Assembly (NCBI GenBank): GCA_045626925.1
Contig: JAZUQZ010000003.1
Coordinates: 38,606 to 102,605 of the forward strand
Source: Aphodoplasma sp045626925
Lineage (GTDB): Bacteria > Bacillota > Clostridia > UBA1381 > UMGS1253
Direction: 5' to 3'
Length of the DNA: 64,000 bases
The notes below the pieces were generated by a model. The model saw only the letters and a program-made list of their open reading frames with translations. It had not been told where the DNA came from and did no database searches. Made by a program: the position numbers and the translations under genes. Shown here in pieces: positions 34,196-43,052 of the stretch; position 1 is the first letter of the stretch, and every line of letters begins with the position of its first letter.

Positions 34196-34729
34196 TTACA
34201 AACCAAAAAACATAGTGCACACAATAAGGCACACAATAACGCTTACGCAATCTGCAAAAAGTGCCGCCGCTACAGAGTGACGCGTTTTTTTTATCCCAAT
34301 AGAGCCAAAATAAAGTGCAAGCGTGTAAAATGTTGTTTCGGTAGAGCCGCTCATAACACACGCAGTTTTCGCAATTGCACTGTCGGGGCCAAAACGCGAC
34401 ACAATATCCGATACGATCCCAATAGAGCCGCTGCCGGATATAGGACGCAAAAGTGCAAGCGGCAAAAGATTTTCATCAAGGCCGATTAGATTTGTAAGAG
34501 GGCGTATTATGCTTGCAAGCATTTCAATCGCTCCTGATGCACGAAGCATTGATATTCCGCTCATAAGGGCAATAATAGGCGTAATTATAGAAATGGCGGT
34601 TTTAAGGCCGTCTTTTGCTCCGTCACAAAAGCAATCAAATACATTCACTCTTTTAAAAAGAGCGCGTGCAATTATAAAAAATATTACAAATGGAATTGTT
34701 GCCGAGCTTATAAATGCTGTGCCACTCAT
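34196..34729 (-). CDS. spmB: Spore maturation protein SpmB
   Basis: 177-aa membrane protein with a nucleoside-recognition (Gate) domain and about five hydrophobic segments. RPISGSGSIGIVSDI and MSGSTETTFYTLALYFGSIG are the family hallmarks. SpmA and SpmB together are needed for normal spore core dehydration. Its start overlaps the spmA stop by 4 nt, so the pair is translationally coupled. Confidence 0.95.
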   Translation of the reverse strand: MSGTAFISSATIPFVIFFIIARALFKRVNVFDCFCDGAKDGLKTAISIITPIIALMSGISMLRASGAIEMLASIIRPLTNLIGLDENLLPLALLRPISGSGSIGIVSDIVSRFGPDSAIAKTACVMSGSTETTFYTLALYFGSIGIKKTRHSVAAALFADCVSVIVCLIVCTMFFGL

Positions 34730-35331
34730 AGCTTTTTACTGCTTTCTTTTTGTCTGCCTGTCGTTTTTGCAAGAGCAGAACACATCAAAACTCCAAAAAT
34801 GAGCGCAATAAAAGAGCAAATAATTGTTGGGAAAATTATATCAAAAGGATTTGTTGCGCCTGCAGAGCTTAAAACGCCAATCATTGTTGTTGGGATAAGC
34901 TGTATAGATGCTGTGTTGATAACCACAAACATACACATGGCGTTTGATGCGTACATACTGTGATTGTTAAGCTCATCAAGCTCCTGCATTGCCTTTATTC
35001 CGAATGGCGTTGCGGCATTTCCCATACCGAGCATATTTGCGCTCATATTTGATATGATTGCGTCTGCTGCCTTTCCATTTGGTACAAGCGTGGGAAACAG
35101 CGCTCGTATAATTGGCGACAGCAGGCGTGAAAGCGCTCGTATAATGCCGCCTTGCTCTGCGATTTTGAGCATGCCACTCCAAAAGCACATTACACCCACA
35201 AGAGAGATTACCGTATTTACGGCATCTTTTGCAGCAACAAGTGCCTGGGTTGCTACTATATCAAGTCGACCATTTATCAAGCCGAATATAACTGAAAATA
35301 ATATCATAAACGCCCATATGTAATTTAGCAC
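34726..35331 (-). CDS. spmA: Spore maturation protein SpmA
   Basis: 201-aa Gate-domain membrane protein. GMLKIAEQGGIIRALSRLLS, NMSANMLGMGNAATPFGIKA and FVVINTASIQLIPTT are typical of SpmA. The start is GTG 35331 with CAGGTGG upstream, 19 nt after spoVB. Acts with SpmB in core dehydration. Confidence 0.95.
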   Translation of the reverse strand: MLNYIWAFMILFSVIFGLINGRLDIVATQALVAAKDAVNTVISLVGVMCFWSGMLKIAEQGGIIRALSRLLSPIIRALFPTLVPNGKAADAIISNMSANMLGMGNAATPFGIKAMQELDELNNHSMYASNAMCMFVVINTASIQLIPTTMIGVLSSAGATNPFDIIFPTIICSFIALIFGVLMCSALAKTTGRQKESSKKL

Positions 35332-35350
35332 AAACTCACCACCTGAAAAA

Positions 35351-36898
35351 TTATCTTTTTAAATACTTTGCAAGCAGAGCTATATCGTTTTTAGTTATAC
35401 ATTTTAATAAAAGGATAAAACTTGTGTATATAACGCCCATTACAAGCAGGCCCATTAGAAGTGATAAAGCAGTGCCGAAACTATACAAAATGCCTTTTAT
35501 GGCGTATGCACAAAACATTGCAGGCACTATTGCACAAAGTGGTTTTGCAACAATGGACGCTATATCAAGACGCATATTTGTTACAGTTAAAAGTTGTTTT
35601 ATATTAAGACAAGAAGTAAACAAGTTGCTCAAAATCATAATTGCCAAAAACGCATAAATACCAAATTGTGGCAGGAAAATAGTTATAAGCACTATGCGTA
35701 TAGCCGAATTATAGACATTATAGCGAAGGGCGGCCACCTGTTGATTAAGCCCGCTCAAAATGCCCGCAATAATGCTTTCTGTATACATAAAGGGTATTAT
35801 CGGTGCAAGTGATAAGATATAGAGCCCGACATCGTTGCTTTTGTACACAAGCGCACCTATTTCATAAGCATACATGCTAAAAAATGCACCAATAAAAACA
35901 GAACTTAGTGATGTAATCAAAAGTGTGTAGCTTATAACATTTTTTAGCGCTTTGTTCTGCTTGCTGGCGCTATACTCTGTTATTTCCGGTATGAGCAAAG
36001 CACTCAATGCACCAAGAAAAGATGCAGGGAAAAACAATAAGGGCAATGCCATACCCTTAAGAGCGCCAAATTGTGAAAGAGACATCTCGCGTGAGTGGTT
36101 ATAACGCGTAAGCGCATCAGGCACCATGACATTTTCTATTGTATGAAGTATAGTGTTTAAATATGAACTAAAAGCTATCGGAACAAATATGTATACAAGC
36201 CTGCGCATTATATGATGTGTGGGGGCGGTGCCGCCTTTGACAAGACGCTTGTCACGAAGATAGCCAACAAAGATGTACACACATGCACCAAGCTCTGAAA
36301 GAGCATTGCCTAAAACGACTGCTGCACATGCTTTTTCAAGGTTGTCATGTTCGACTCTGCTAAGGCAAAGCAATACAACAAAAATTCGTACAAGCTGTTC
36401 GAAAAGCTGGGAATTTGATGGGGTGGATGCCTTGCGGCGCGCCATAAAATACCCCTTCAGGCATGATGAAACTGCCATAAAAGGCAGGCCAAAGGATAAA
36501 ATCTTGAGTGATAGTGCGACGCGTGTGTCGCACAACCATTTTTGTGACACAAAGTCGGCACAAAAAAATAATAACGCATATGCACAAAGGCCAAGAAGAA
36601 GGCTTAATAAAAGTGAGCGGAAAAGAATTTTGTTTACTGCTTGTTTTCCGCCTGTAACGACATCCTCTGTTACAAGTCTTGTCACGGCGATGTTTATGCC
36701 TGATGACGCGATAGCACTTGCAAAGGTGTATATCGAAAAAATGAGCTGATGAAGGCCCATACCTTCGTCGCCTATCGTGTTTGAAACATAAATTCTTAAA
36801 AAAATGCCTGCTGCACGAAGAATAATAGATGTTGCAGTAAGTATCAAAGCATTTTTAATAAAAAGCCGTTTTTTCAAGGTTACACATCCGTTTCTCAC
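35351..36898 (-). CDS. spoVB: Stage V sporulation protein B / MOP-family flippase
   Basis: 515-aa membrane protein with about 14 hydrophobic segments of the MurJ/Wzx (MOP) superfamily. The N-terminal LILTATSIILRAAGIFLRIY and ALIPEITEYSASKQ are typical of SpoVB, a lipid II flippase paralogue needed for spore cortex. The neighbours spmA/spmB support the spore role. The GTG at 36898 lacks a clear ribosome site; TTG 36877 (MKKRLFIKN) may be the actual start. Confidence 0.9.
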   Translation of the reverse strand: MRNGCVTLKKRLFIKNALILTATSIILRAAGIFLRIYVSNTIGDEGMGLHQLIFSIYTFASAIASSGINIAVTRLVTEDVVTGGKQAVNKILFRSLLLSLLLGLCAYALLFFCADFVSQKWLCDTRVALSLKILSFGLPFMAVSSCLKGYFMARRKASTPSNSQLFEQLVRIFVVLLCLSRVEHDNLEKACAAVVLGNALSELGACVYIFVGYLRDKRLVKGGTAPTHHIMRRLVYIFVPIAFSSYLNTILHTIENVMVPDALTRYNHSREMSLSQFGALKGMALPLLFFPASFLGALSALLIPEITEYSASKQNKALKNVISYTLLITSLSSVFIGAFFSMYAYEIGALVYKSNDVGLYILSLAPIIPFMYTESIIAGILSGLNQQVAALRYNVYNSAIRIVLITIFLPQFGIYAFLAIMILSNLFTSCLNIKQLLTVTNMRLDIASIVAKPLCAIVPAMFCAYAIKGILYSFGTALSLLMGLLVMGVIYTSFILLLKCITKNDIALLAKYLKR

Positions 36899-36971
36899 AT
36901 TATTTAGTTATATATATTCTTGAGATGTAATAAAATATTTCAAAAATAAAAACAAAACTCTTAATTAGGTC

Positions 36972-37000
36972 TTTACATATTAAAAATGTTGTTATATAAT
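36972..37000 (+). promoter_or_regulatory. Upstream promoter of the polysaccharide region
   Basis: TTTACA (36972-36977), 17-nt spacer, TATAAT (36995-37000). It is followed by AAGGAG and a 10-codon ORF at 37016-37048 (see findings). Confidence 0.65.
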
Positions 37001-37071
37001 ACATAAGGAGAAATTATGTGTGGATGCGTTCTGTTTTGTATAAATTAAACAAATATGGCATATAAGATTAT

Positions 37072-37100
37072 TTGACACAGAAGTGTTTTTGTGCTATATT
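37072..37100 (+). promoter_or_regulatory. Proximal promoter of the polysaccharide region
   Basis: TTGACA (37072-37077), 17-nt spacer, TATATT (37095-37100). The start is near 37107, about 50 nt before the first gene. Confidence 0.8.
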
Positions 37101-37158
37101 CATAATTAGGATGATAGGCGTGTTTTCCACTGAGAAATAAAAGCAGGAGGCAAAATAT

Positions 37159-37848
37159 ATGAGTGAAAACCTGAGTTTAATAGATATAATAAAAATAATT
37201 GCAAAATGGTGGTGGCTTGTAGCTATTGTCTCCATTTTGTGCGCAAGCGGAATGTATGTGTATTCTGAATATTTTGAAGACGATATATATGTTTCAAAGG
37301 GTAGCTTTTACATACGCTCAGCTACTACAAATATAGAAAACATCACTATCGCAACACTTAATGCAAACACTCGTTTTAGTGAAACATATATTGAACTTGC
37401 AAAGAGTGATAGTGTGCTTGAAAAGGTATCGCAGGAACTTGTAAACAAGGGATATCAGCCTGCTTCAGCTGTTGCACTTCGCAGTGTTTTGAGATTTTCT
37501 GTACTTAACGAAACAGAAGTATTAGAAGTAAGCGCCGAAAATCGTGACCCCCAAAAAGCGCAGGATATAACTAATGCAGTTTTAAAAGTTGCACCGCAAG
37601 AAATTAAAAACATTGTAAAAGCCGGCGGGGCGGAAGTGGTGGATGAGGCAAAGCTTCCAACACAACCAACATATCCAAATGTTTTAAAGAAAACACTTGT
37701 TGGATTTTTTGTGGGGTTTGTTATAGGATGTGTCATCATATTCATACTAGAATTTTTTGATTTAAGAATTAAACCCGATAATAATCTTGAAGAAATGTAT
37801 GGGATTCCGGTAATTGGTAATATTCCGGAAATAAAAAATAAGCTATAA
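37159..37848 (+). CDS. Wzz-type polysaccharide chain-length regulator / kinase activator
   Basis: 229-aa protein of the CapA/YveK kind. One transmembrane helix lies near residues 17-36 and another at about 177-197, with an external domain between. FFDLRIKPDNNLEEMYGIPVIG at the C-terminus is the cytoplasmic tail that activates the partner tyrosine kinase. LPTQPTYPN just before the second helix is the proline-rich Wzz motif. AGGAGG precedes the ATG. The kinase gene follows 39 nt later. Confidence 0.93.
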   Translation: MSENLSLIDIIKIIAKWWWLVAIVSILCASGMYVYSEYFEDDIYVSKGSFYIRSATTNIENITIATLNANTRFSETYIELAKSDSVLEKVSQELVNKGYQPASAVALRSVLRFSVLNETEVLEVSAENRDPQKAQDITNAVLKVAPQEIKNIVKAGGAEVVDEAKLPTQPTYPNVLKKTLVGFFVGFVIGCVIIFILEFFDLRIKPDNNLEEMYGIPVIGNIPEIKNKL

Positions 37849-37887
37849 ATCAGGGCTTATTTGATTTTTTATAAGGAGTATGTACAT

Positions 37888-38916
37888 ATGTTTGATTTAC
37901 TAAAAGGTAGCAGCAAAAAGAAAATCAGAAAATATAATTATGAGTCAAGTGCAGCAAACATACTTCACGAGGATTCGGAATTTGTCGTAAATGAAGCGTA
38001 TAAAGCTATGAGAACGAATATAATGTTTTCATTCCATGATGATGATTCATGTAAGACTATTGTGTGTACGAGTGCTATGCCGGGCGAGGGTAAGACAACG
38101 ACATGTATAAATATGGCTATTTCGTTTGCTCAAACAGGTAGCCGTGTACTACTTGTTGATGCTGACCTTCGAAAACCTAAAATAGACAGATATCTTGATA
38201 TAGAATCCGGACAGGGAGTATCTGATTATTTAGGAGGCTTTGTAAAAGACATTGATAGCATCATAGTGCATCTTGAAGACAGGGGTATTGATTGCGTCGT
38301 TGCAGGTAGTATACCACCAAATCCTTCGGAGCTTTTAGGCTCTGAAACTATGGAAAAGTTCATTAAAACTATGGAAGGAAAATATGATTATATATTTGTA
38401 GATGCGCCACCTGTAAATATTGTTACAGATGCTATTGTACTTGCAAAATTTTGTTCAGGTATAGTGGTTGTTGTAAAAGAGAACAATACAACGCACGATA
38501 TGCTTAAAAATGCAATTGGCGCAATACAATTTGCAAATATTAAGATATATGGCTTTATAGTAAACGGAAGTGAAATAAAAAGGCGTGGCAAGTATCGTTA
38601 TAAGAAAAAGCGGTATGGCTACGGCAGTTATGGCTATGGCTACGGCTATGGTTACGGCTATGGCGAGGGTTATGGAAGCAATCCGGATAGAAGGAAAAAA
38701 GCAGAGGAAATTGCAGAAAAGGATGAAAATAAAAAAGCAGAGAAAGAGGAAAATCCAAATCTTGAGGATGTGCTTGGAGATACACCATTAGACAATGACA
38801 CAAGAGAAAAAACAGAAGAAATTGTTGAGGAAGTTGTTGAAAAAAAGACAGAAGATGAAATGCAAGAAGTAGAGATTGCACCGGAAAATTCAGAAGATAC
38901 AATAGAAGACAAATAG
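37888..38916 (+). CDS. Bacterial tyrosine kinase (CpsD/YveL type) with extended acidic tail
   Basis: 342-aa BY-kinase that controls polysaccharide polymerisation or export. Walker A is SAMPGEGKTTT, Walker A' LLVDADLRKPKI and Walker B IFVDAPP, all canonical. After the catalytic domain (to about 225) comes a Tyr/Gly cluster, eleven Tyr in about 30 residues, the expected autophosphorylation site. Unlike most relatives the protein goes on for about 80 highly charged residues rich in Glu and Lys. ATG 37888 has AAGGAG 9 nt upstream; the frame start at TTG 37861 does not. Confidence 0.92.
   Translation: MFDLLKGSSKKKIRKYNYESSAANILHEDSEFVVNEAYKAMRTNIMFSFHDDDSCKTIVCTSAMPGEGKTTTCINMAISFAQTGSRVLLVDADLRKPKIDRYLDIESGQGVSDYLGGFVKDIDSIIVHLEDRGIDCVVAGSIPPNPSELLGSETMEKFIKTMEGKYDYIFVDAPPVNIVTDAIVLAKFCSGIVVVVKENNTTHDMLKNAIGAIQFANIKIYGFIVNGSEIKRRGKYRYKKKRYGYGSYGYGYGYGYGYGEGYGSNPDRRKKAEEIAEKDENKKAEKEENPNLEDVLGDTPLDNDTREKTEEIVEEVVEKKTEDEMQEVEIAPENSEDTIEDK
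38611..38676 (+). repeat. Tyr-Gly codon repeat
   Basis: Tandem TAT/TAC-GGC units encoding the YG cluster of the tyrosine kinase. Such repeats can change length by slippage, altering the number of phosphorylatable tyrosines. Confidence 0.8.
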
Positions 38917-38972
38917 TGGATTTGTTATAAAAGAATATATCGAGTATCTTTTTTTGAAAGGAAAGATAGCAA

Positions 38973-40871
38973 TTGAAAATAAGGGGAAAATTATTTAAAC
39001 TCTTATGGGGAGTAGCAGATATCTTAATAGTTGCAGCCGCATATTTACTTGCAATGTATTTTATAAAAGACAAGCTTCCGTCAAATGCAGAAGAATTGTT
39101 AAATTTTGAATATACTGTTGCAAGTGCCGCAGGCGTGTATGTAATTGCATTGTGCACGGTGGGTGGTTATAGCACATTGTGGAGATATGCAGGCCTAAGG
39201 GAATATTTAATGTGTGCTGGCGCGTGCTTTGTATCCTTTGTGATATTATCTGTTGCATCGCTATTTGCAAGGAATATTTTGTATGCACTTGGTTTTCATG
39301 TTTTTGCATTTGCAATCATTGTGCTTGGATGTATATCTGTTCGCATATTACCGCGTATCAACCTTCATATTTCAAGAAAAAGAGAAGATGCAAAAAGTGG
39401 AAACAAAATAGCAAAGAGAGTTAATTTGCTTGTTATCGGAGCAGGAGCTGCTGCAAAAAAGGTTATAGATGATATTCGTATAACAGAGCCAAAGTATAGG
39501 ATTATCGGTGTGATAGATGATGACAAATCAAAAATAGGCAAAAAGGTATTTGGTACAAGAGTATTGGGTACAAGAGATGATATTATAACGATTTGCAGAG
39601 AAAATAAAGTAAGGGAAATATTGCTTGCGATTCCTTCGATAAGTTCTGCGGACAAAAAGATTATCCTTGATATATGCAATAAAACCTCGTGCAAGGTTCG
39701 TATGTTGCCGAGCCTTTCGGAAATGATTAACACAGATAATTTCAACAAAGTTGTAAGAGATATACAAATCGAAGATTTGCTTGAGCGCGAACCGATTTCA
39801 CTTGATACGACAAAAATTTCGGATTATATACAAGATAAGGTGATTTTGGTAACAGGCGGCGGTGGTTCGATTGGGTCAGAGCTTTGCAGACAAATTGCAC
39901 GCTTTAAACCTAAAAAGCTTTATATACTTGATGTATATGAAAATAATGCATATGATTTAGAAAATGAACTTAAGACAAAATATCCTGATTTGCCGTTTGA
40001 AATAATTATTGCAAGCGTGCGCGATATGGATAGAATGGATAGCATATTTGAAAAGTTCCGTCCGGAGATTGTCTTTCATGCGGCGGCCCATAAGCATGTT
40101 CCTCTTATGGAGATAAACCCGTCAGAAGCTATAAAAAATAATGTTCTTGGAACATTTAAGACTGCGATTTGTGCACATAAATATCGTGCAAAAAGATTTG
40201 TTTTGATTTCTACTGACAAAGCGGTAAACCCAACAAATATTATGGGCGCGACAAAGCGTGTTGCTGAGATGATTATTCAGTCGATGGACCGCATGAGCAA
40301 GACAGAGTTTGTGGCGGTTCGTTTTGGAAATGTTTTGGGTTCAAATGGTTCTGTTGTTCCTTTATTTAAAAAGCAAATCGAGAATGGCGGGCCGGTTACA
40401 CTTACACACAAAGAGATAACGAGATTTTTTATGACTATTCCGGAAGCATCGTTGCTTGTGCTTGAGGCGGCATCGTTTGCAAAAGGCGGAGAAATATTTG
40501 TTCTTGATATGGGCGAGCCTGTAAAAATATATGATTTGGCAGTTAATTTAATAAGATTGTCTGGGCTTGAACCTGATGTTGACATAAAGATTGAAACGAT
40601 AGGACTTCGAGATGGAGAAAAGCTTTATGAGGAGCTTTTGCTTGCAGAGGAGGGTCTTCGAGAAACCTTTAATAAGAAAATATTTGTTGCAGCACCGATG
40701 AGTTTTGATTGGAACGAGTTAAATGCGCGTCTTGAGTCGCTCTATGATGCGGCGGCAAATCTTGATGAAGATGAAATAAAAAGCATATTAAAACAGATTG
40801 TTCCGACATATCATAGCCCTGACATGGAACAAAATGACGACGATGAATGTGATGAGGAAACGGATATATAA
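38973..40871 (+). CDS. Membrane NDP-sugar 4,6-dehydratase (CapD/EpsC/PglF family)
   Basis: 632-aa protein. Four N-terminal transmembrane helices (about 1-125) are followed by a first nucleotide-binding CoA_binding_3-like domain (LVIGAGAAAKKVIDDI) and a C-terminal SDR domain (about 285-600) with GGGGSIGSELCRQI. The active site STDKAVNPTNIMGATKR has Met in place of the SDR tyrosine, as in FlaA1/PglF UDP-GlcNAc 4,6-dehydratases. It makes the first intermediate for bacillosamine, fucosamine or similar sugars. The start is TTG 38973 with GAAAGGAAAG upstream. It is the third gene of the polysaccharide unit. Confidence 0.93.
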   Translation: MKIRGKLFKLLWGVADILIVAAAYLLAMYFIKDKLPSNAEELLNFEYTVASAAGVYVIALCTVGGYSTLWRYAGLREYLMCAGACFVSFVILSVASLFARNILYALGFHVFAFAIIVLGCISVRILPRINLHISRKREDAKSGNKIAKRVNLLVIGAGAAAKKVIDDIRITEPKYRIIGVIDDDKSKIGKKVFGTRVLGTRDDIITICRENKVREILLAIPSISSADKKIILDICNKTSCKVRMLPSLSEMINTDNFNKVVRDIQIEDLLEREPISLDTTKISDYIQDKVILVTGGGGSIGSELCRQIARFKPKKLYILDVYENNAYDLENELKTKYPDLPFEIIIASVRDMDRMDSIFEKFRPEIVFHAAAHKHVPLMEINPSEAIKNNVLGTFKTAICAHKYRAKRFVLISTDKAVNPTNIMGATKRVAEMIIQSMDRMSKTEFVAVRFGNVLGSNGSVVPLFKKQIENGGPVTLTHKEITRFFMTIPEASLLVLEAASFAKGGEIFVLDMGEPVKIYDLAVNLIRLSGLEPDVDIKIETIGLRDGEKLYEELLLAEEGLRETFNKKIFVAAPMSFDWNELNARLESLYDAAANLDEDEIKSILKQIVPTYHSPDMEQNDDDECDEETDI

Positions 40872-40922
40872 CAAATATGAAAAACTTTAGATAAAAAAAT
40901 TTAAAAAAATTTTAAAAAACTG

Positions 40923-40951
40923 TTGACTTTGAAAAAATTAAGTGGTATGAT
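40923..40951 (+). promoter_or_regulatory. Promoter of the 37-aa peptide gene
   Basis: TTGACT (40923-40928), 17-nt spacer, TATGAT (40946-40951) with TGG extension. Strong and close (about 30 nt) to the peptide start. Confidence 0.85.
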
Positions 40952-40984
40952 GTAATTAATGAGTATTGGAAGGAGTGTATTATT

Positions 40985-41098
40985 ATGAAAAAGACATACG
41001 AGAGACCAGAACTTGAAGAGGTTCTTTTTGACACACAGAACATAATGGCAGCTAGCCGTATTGAGGAAGGCGACGAAGATAGTTGGGAAAACATTTAA
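40985..41098 (+). CDS. 37-aa acidic peptide with YxxPxL motif (RiPP-precursor-like)
   Basis: Short ORF beginning MKKTYERPELEEVLF and ending EDSWENI, with an AAGGAG ribosome site and its own strong promoter and hairpin. Tyr5-x-x-Pro8-x-Leu10 matches the leader motif bound by the RRE protein of lasso-peptide systems; paeninodin-type precursors also begin MKKxWxKPxLExL. The C-terminal half is acidic (EEGDEDSWEN) and has two serines. An HprK-like kinase gene lies 1 kb downstream; kinases of that kind phosphorylate lasso precursors. No B or C maturation enzymes are in the window, so the product class is open. It may instead be a small regulatory peptide. Confidence 0.8.
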   Translation: MKKTYERPELEEVLFDTQNIMAASRIEEGDEDSWENI

Positions 41099-41132
41099 TC
41101 GCTTGATACTTGATAAATGTTTATAATCAAAA

Positions 41133-41164
41133 GATAGGCAGACGGATGTTTCCGTTTGCCTATT
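41133..41164 (+). terminator. Hairpin after the peptide gene (terminator or attenuator)
   Basis: 13-bp stem ATAGGCAGACGGA / TCCGTTTGCCTAT with a 4-nt loop, but only a weak T tract (TTAACT). Partial read-through into the SLH gene is likely. Confidence 0.65.
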
Positions 41165-41192
41165 TAACTCTAAAGAAAAGGAAGGTAATATT

Positions 41193-42152
41193 ATGAAAAA
41201 GCTACAAATGAGCAGGATTGTTTCTTTAGTATTGGCACTTTGCATGATGTTTTCTGTAATGCAGATTACGGTGTTTGCTGATGAAGTGACATTTAGTGAT
41301 ATGCCTGATAACTGGGCAACAGCTGCATTAAAGAAGGCTGTTGAGAATAATCTTCTTGCTGGTTCTGATGGAAAGATTATGCCTGATGCTAGTCTTACTC
41401 GCGCACAAATGGCGACTATTATGTCGCGCGCATTTGGTGCAACAGAGCTAGCGGACATTTCATCGTTTAGCGATGTAAAAGAAGATGCTTGGTATTATGA
41501 ATATATGTCAAAAGCGGTTGAAATGGGAGTTTTTAAGGGCGATGGTGCAAGTCTGAACCCTGAAAATAATATTACTCGCGAAGAGGCCTTTACAGTATTG
41601 GCGCGTGCGTTTGCACTTGAAAATGCAGGTGCAGATGTTCTTGTTGATTTTGTTGATAAGGATAGCGTTTCAAGCTGGGCAGTTCCTACGGTTGCTGCTA
41701 TTGTTAAAAACAATTATGCAAAGGGCTCTGACGGATATCTTAATCCAAACAGCAACATTACCCGTGCAGAATTTGCAGTGCTTATGAATAATATTGTAAA
41801 AGTATATATTACTTCGCCTGGTGTATGCAATTCAGTTGAAAAGGGAAATGTTGTTGTTCGTACGAATGGCGTTACATTTTCTGGGGTTAAAATTGATGGT
41901 GATTTGATTGTTGGACCATCAATAACTGCTAAAGGCGTTATATTGAAGAATTCTTCTGTAACGGGACGCATCGTTGGTGATGATGAGCAAAATAAGATTG
42001 AAAAAATAACAACCGAAGTCGGTGGCGGTTCGGGCGGTGGTCCAAGTGGCGGCTCAAACAACGGCTCGGGGAATAACACCGGTACAGACGATACAAGTGA
42101 TGAACATTTTGGTTTGGATGGCGGAATAGAAGATGGCGGAGAATTTGAATAA
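41193..42152 (+). CDS. S-layer homology domain surface protein
   Basis: 319-aa exported protein. A signal peptide (about 1-29, ending ITVFA) is followed by three SLH repeats (about 31-80, 92-150, 158-212; motifs FSDMPDNWA, DASLTRAQMATIM, NPNSNITRAEFAVLM), which bind pyruvylated wall polysaccharide. A short beta-rich segment follows (about 215-265). The Gly/Ser-rich tail ends in an acidic stretch. It carries no enzyme domain, so it may be a wall anchor or scaffold. GAAGG precedes the ATG. Its 3' end overlaps the next gene by 20 nt. Confidence 0.9.
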   Translation: MKKLQMSRIVSLVLALCMMFSVMQITVFADEVTFSDMPDNWATAALKKAVENNLLAGSDGKIMPDASLTRAQMATIMSRAFGATELADISSFSDVKEDAWYYEYMSKAVEMGVFKGDGASLNPENNITREEAFTVLARAFALENAGADVLVDFVDKDSVSSWAVPTVAAIVKNNYAKGSDGYLNPNSNITRAEFAVLMNNIVKVYITSPGVCNSVEKGNVVVRTNGVTFSGVKIDGDLIVGPSITAKGVILKNSSVTGRIVGDDEQNKIEKITTEVGGGSGGGPSGGSNNGSGNNTGTDDTSDEHFGLDGGIEDGGEFE

Positions 42153-42870
42153 AAATCAAAAAGAAAGAAAACTTCGCATTGCCGATTTAAAGGTCAGACT
42201 AAAATATAGTGGCGCAAGGCTTGACAAACAGTCATTGGGCTATGTAGATGACTGGACAGGAGAAGCGGATGTTGATGTCTTTGTTGACGATGAACGATTG
42301 AAAAAGTTTTGTGATAAAGAAAAGAATGTAAGTATGAATTTGGCGGAATATATACTTACAGGCACACAGTTTTATTCAAAACTAATTGATTATTCGGGTG
42401 TTATGCTTCATTCTTCTGCAGTTGTATATGAGGGTAAGGCGTACTTGTTTTCGGCTTCGTGTGGAACGGGCAAATCGACGCACACATCGCTTTGGATCAA
42501 GCGGTTTGGCGATGCTGCGGTTATTTTAAATGATGACAAGCCCGCAATACGCCTCGTAAATGATAAGTTTTATGCGTATGGTACACCGTGGAGCGGGAAG
42601 ACTGACAAACAGACAAATATGTGTGTGCCTATTGCGGCTATAGCATTTATCGAGCAATCAGAAAATAATAGCATAACACGAATGGATACAAAGACAGCAA
42701 TTACGAGCATATTATCACAAACATTAAAATTGAGAAATATTTCTATGATAGATTTTGCTTTGCCTACAATTGAAAAGCTTGTAAAATCGATAAATGTATA
42801 TAAACTTCGCTGCAATATGGAGCTTGATGCTGTTGATGTTGCGTATGAAGCAATGAGCAAAAATTTATAA
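42133..42870 (+). CDS. HprK-like serine kinase family protein
   Basis: 245-aa protein related to the C-terminal kinase domain of HPr kinase but lacking the HprK N-terminal domain and signature. The P-loop is SASCGTGKST (107-116), followed by ILNDDKPAI (DD at 134-135, where HprK has its metal/catalytic acids) and AYGTPWSGK (about 148-156). Proteins of this family occur beside small peptides in RiPP clusters, e.g. PadeK, which phosphorylates a lasso precursor. It overlaps the SLH gene by 20 nt, so it is translated from the same mRNA. The substrate is unproven; the 37-aa peptide is the obvious candidate. Confidence 0.82.
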   Translation: MAENLNKNQKERKLRIADLKVRLKYSGARLDKQSLGYVDDWTGEADVDVFVDDERLKKFCDKEKNVSMNLAEYILTGTQFYSKLIDYSGVMLHSSAVVYEGKAYLFSASCGTGKSTHTSLWIKRFGDAAVILNDDKPAIRLVNDKFYAYGTPWSGKTDKQTNMCVPIAAIAFIEQSENNSITRMDTKTAITSILSQTLKLRNISMIDFALPTIEKLVKSINVYKLRCNMELDAVDVAYEAMSKNL

Positions 42871-42878
42871 AAATCTAA

Positions 42879-42909
42879 AAAACTGTTTTCGTTTTGAAAA
42901 CAGTTTTTT
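42879..42909 (+). terminator. Terminator of SLH-kinase unit
   Basis: Stem AAAACTGTTTTC / GAAAACAGTTTT with T6 tail. Confidence 0.88.
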
Positions 42910-42959
42910 GTTTGATGATATTTACAAGCATTAAATGAAGCCACAAAAGGTGCTCGTGC

Positions 42960-42989
42960 TTGACAAAGGGGTGTCTTTTGTGATAAGAT
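42960..42989 (+). promoter_or_regulatory. Promoter of yybS-gdpP-rplI-dnaB
   Basis: TTGACA (42960-42965) with TAAGAT (42984-42989) at 18 nt. A second TATAAT at 42991 has no matching -35. Confidence 0.5.
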
Positions 42990-43052
42990 ATATAATGCTA
43001 TTATTGTAAATAAAATTTATAAAAATGCTTGTATTTGTCAGTGGGGTGATAT

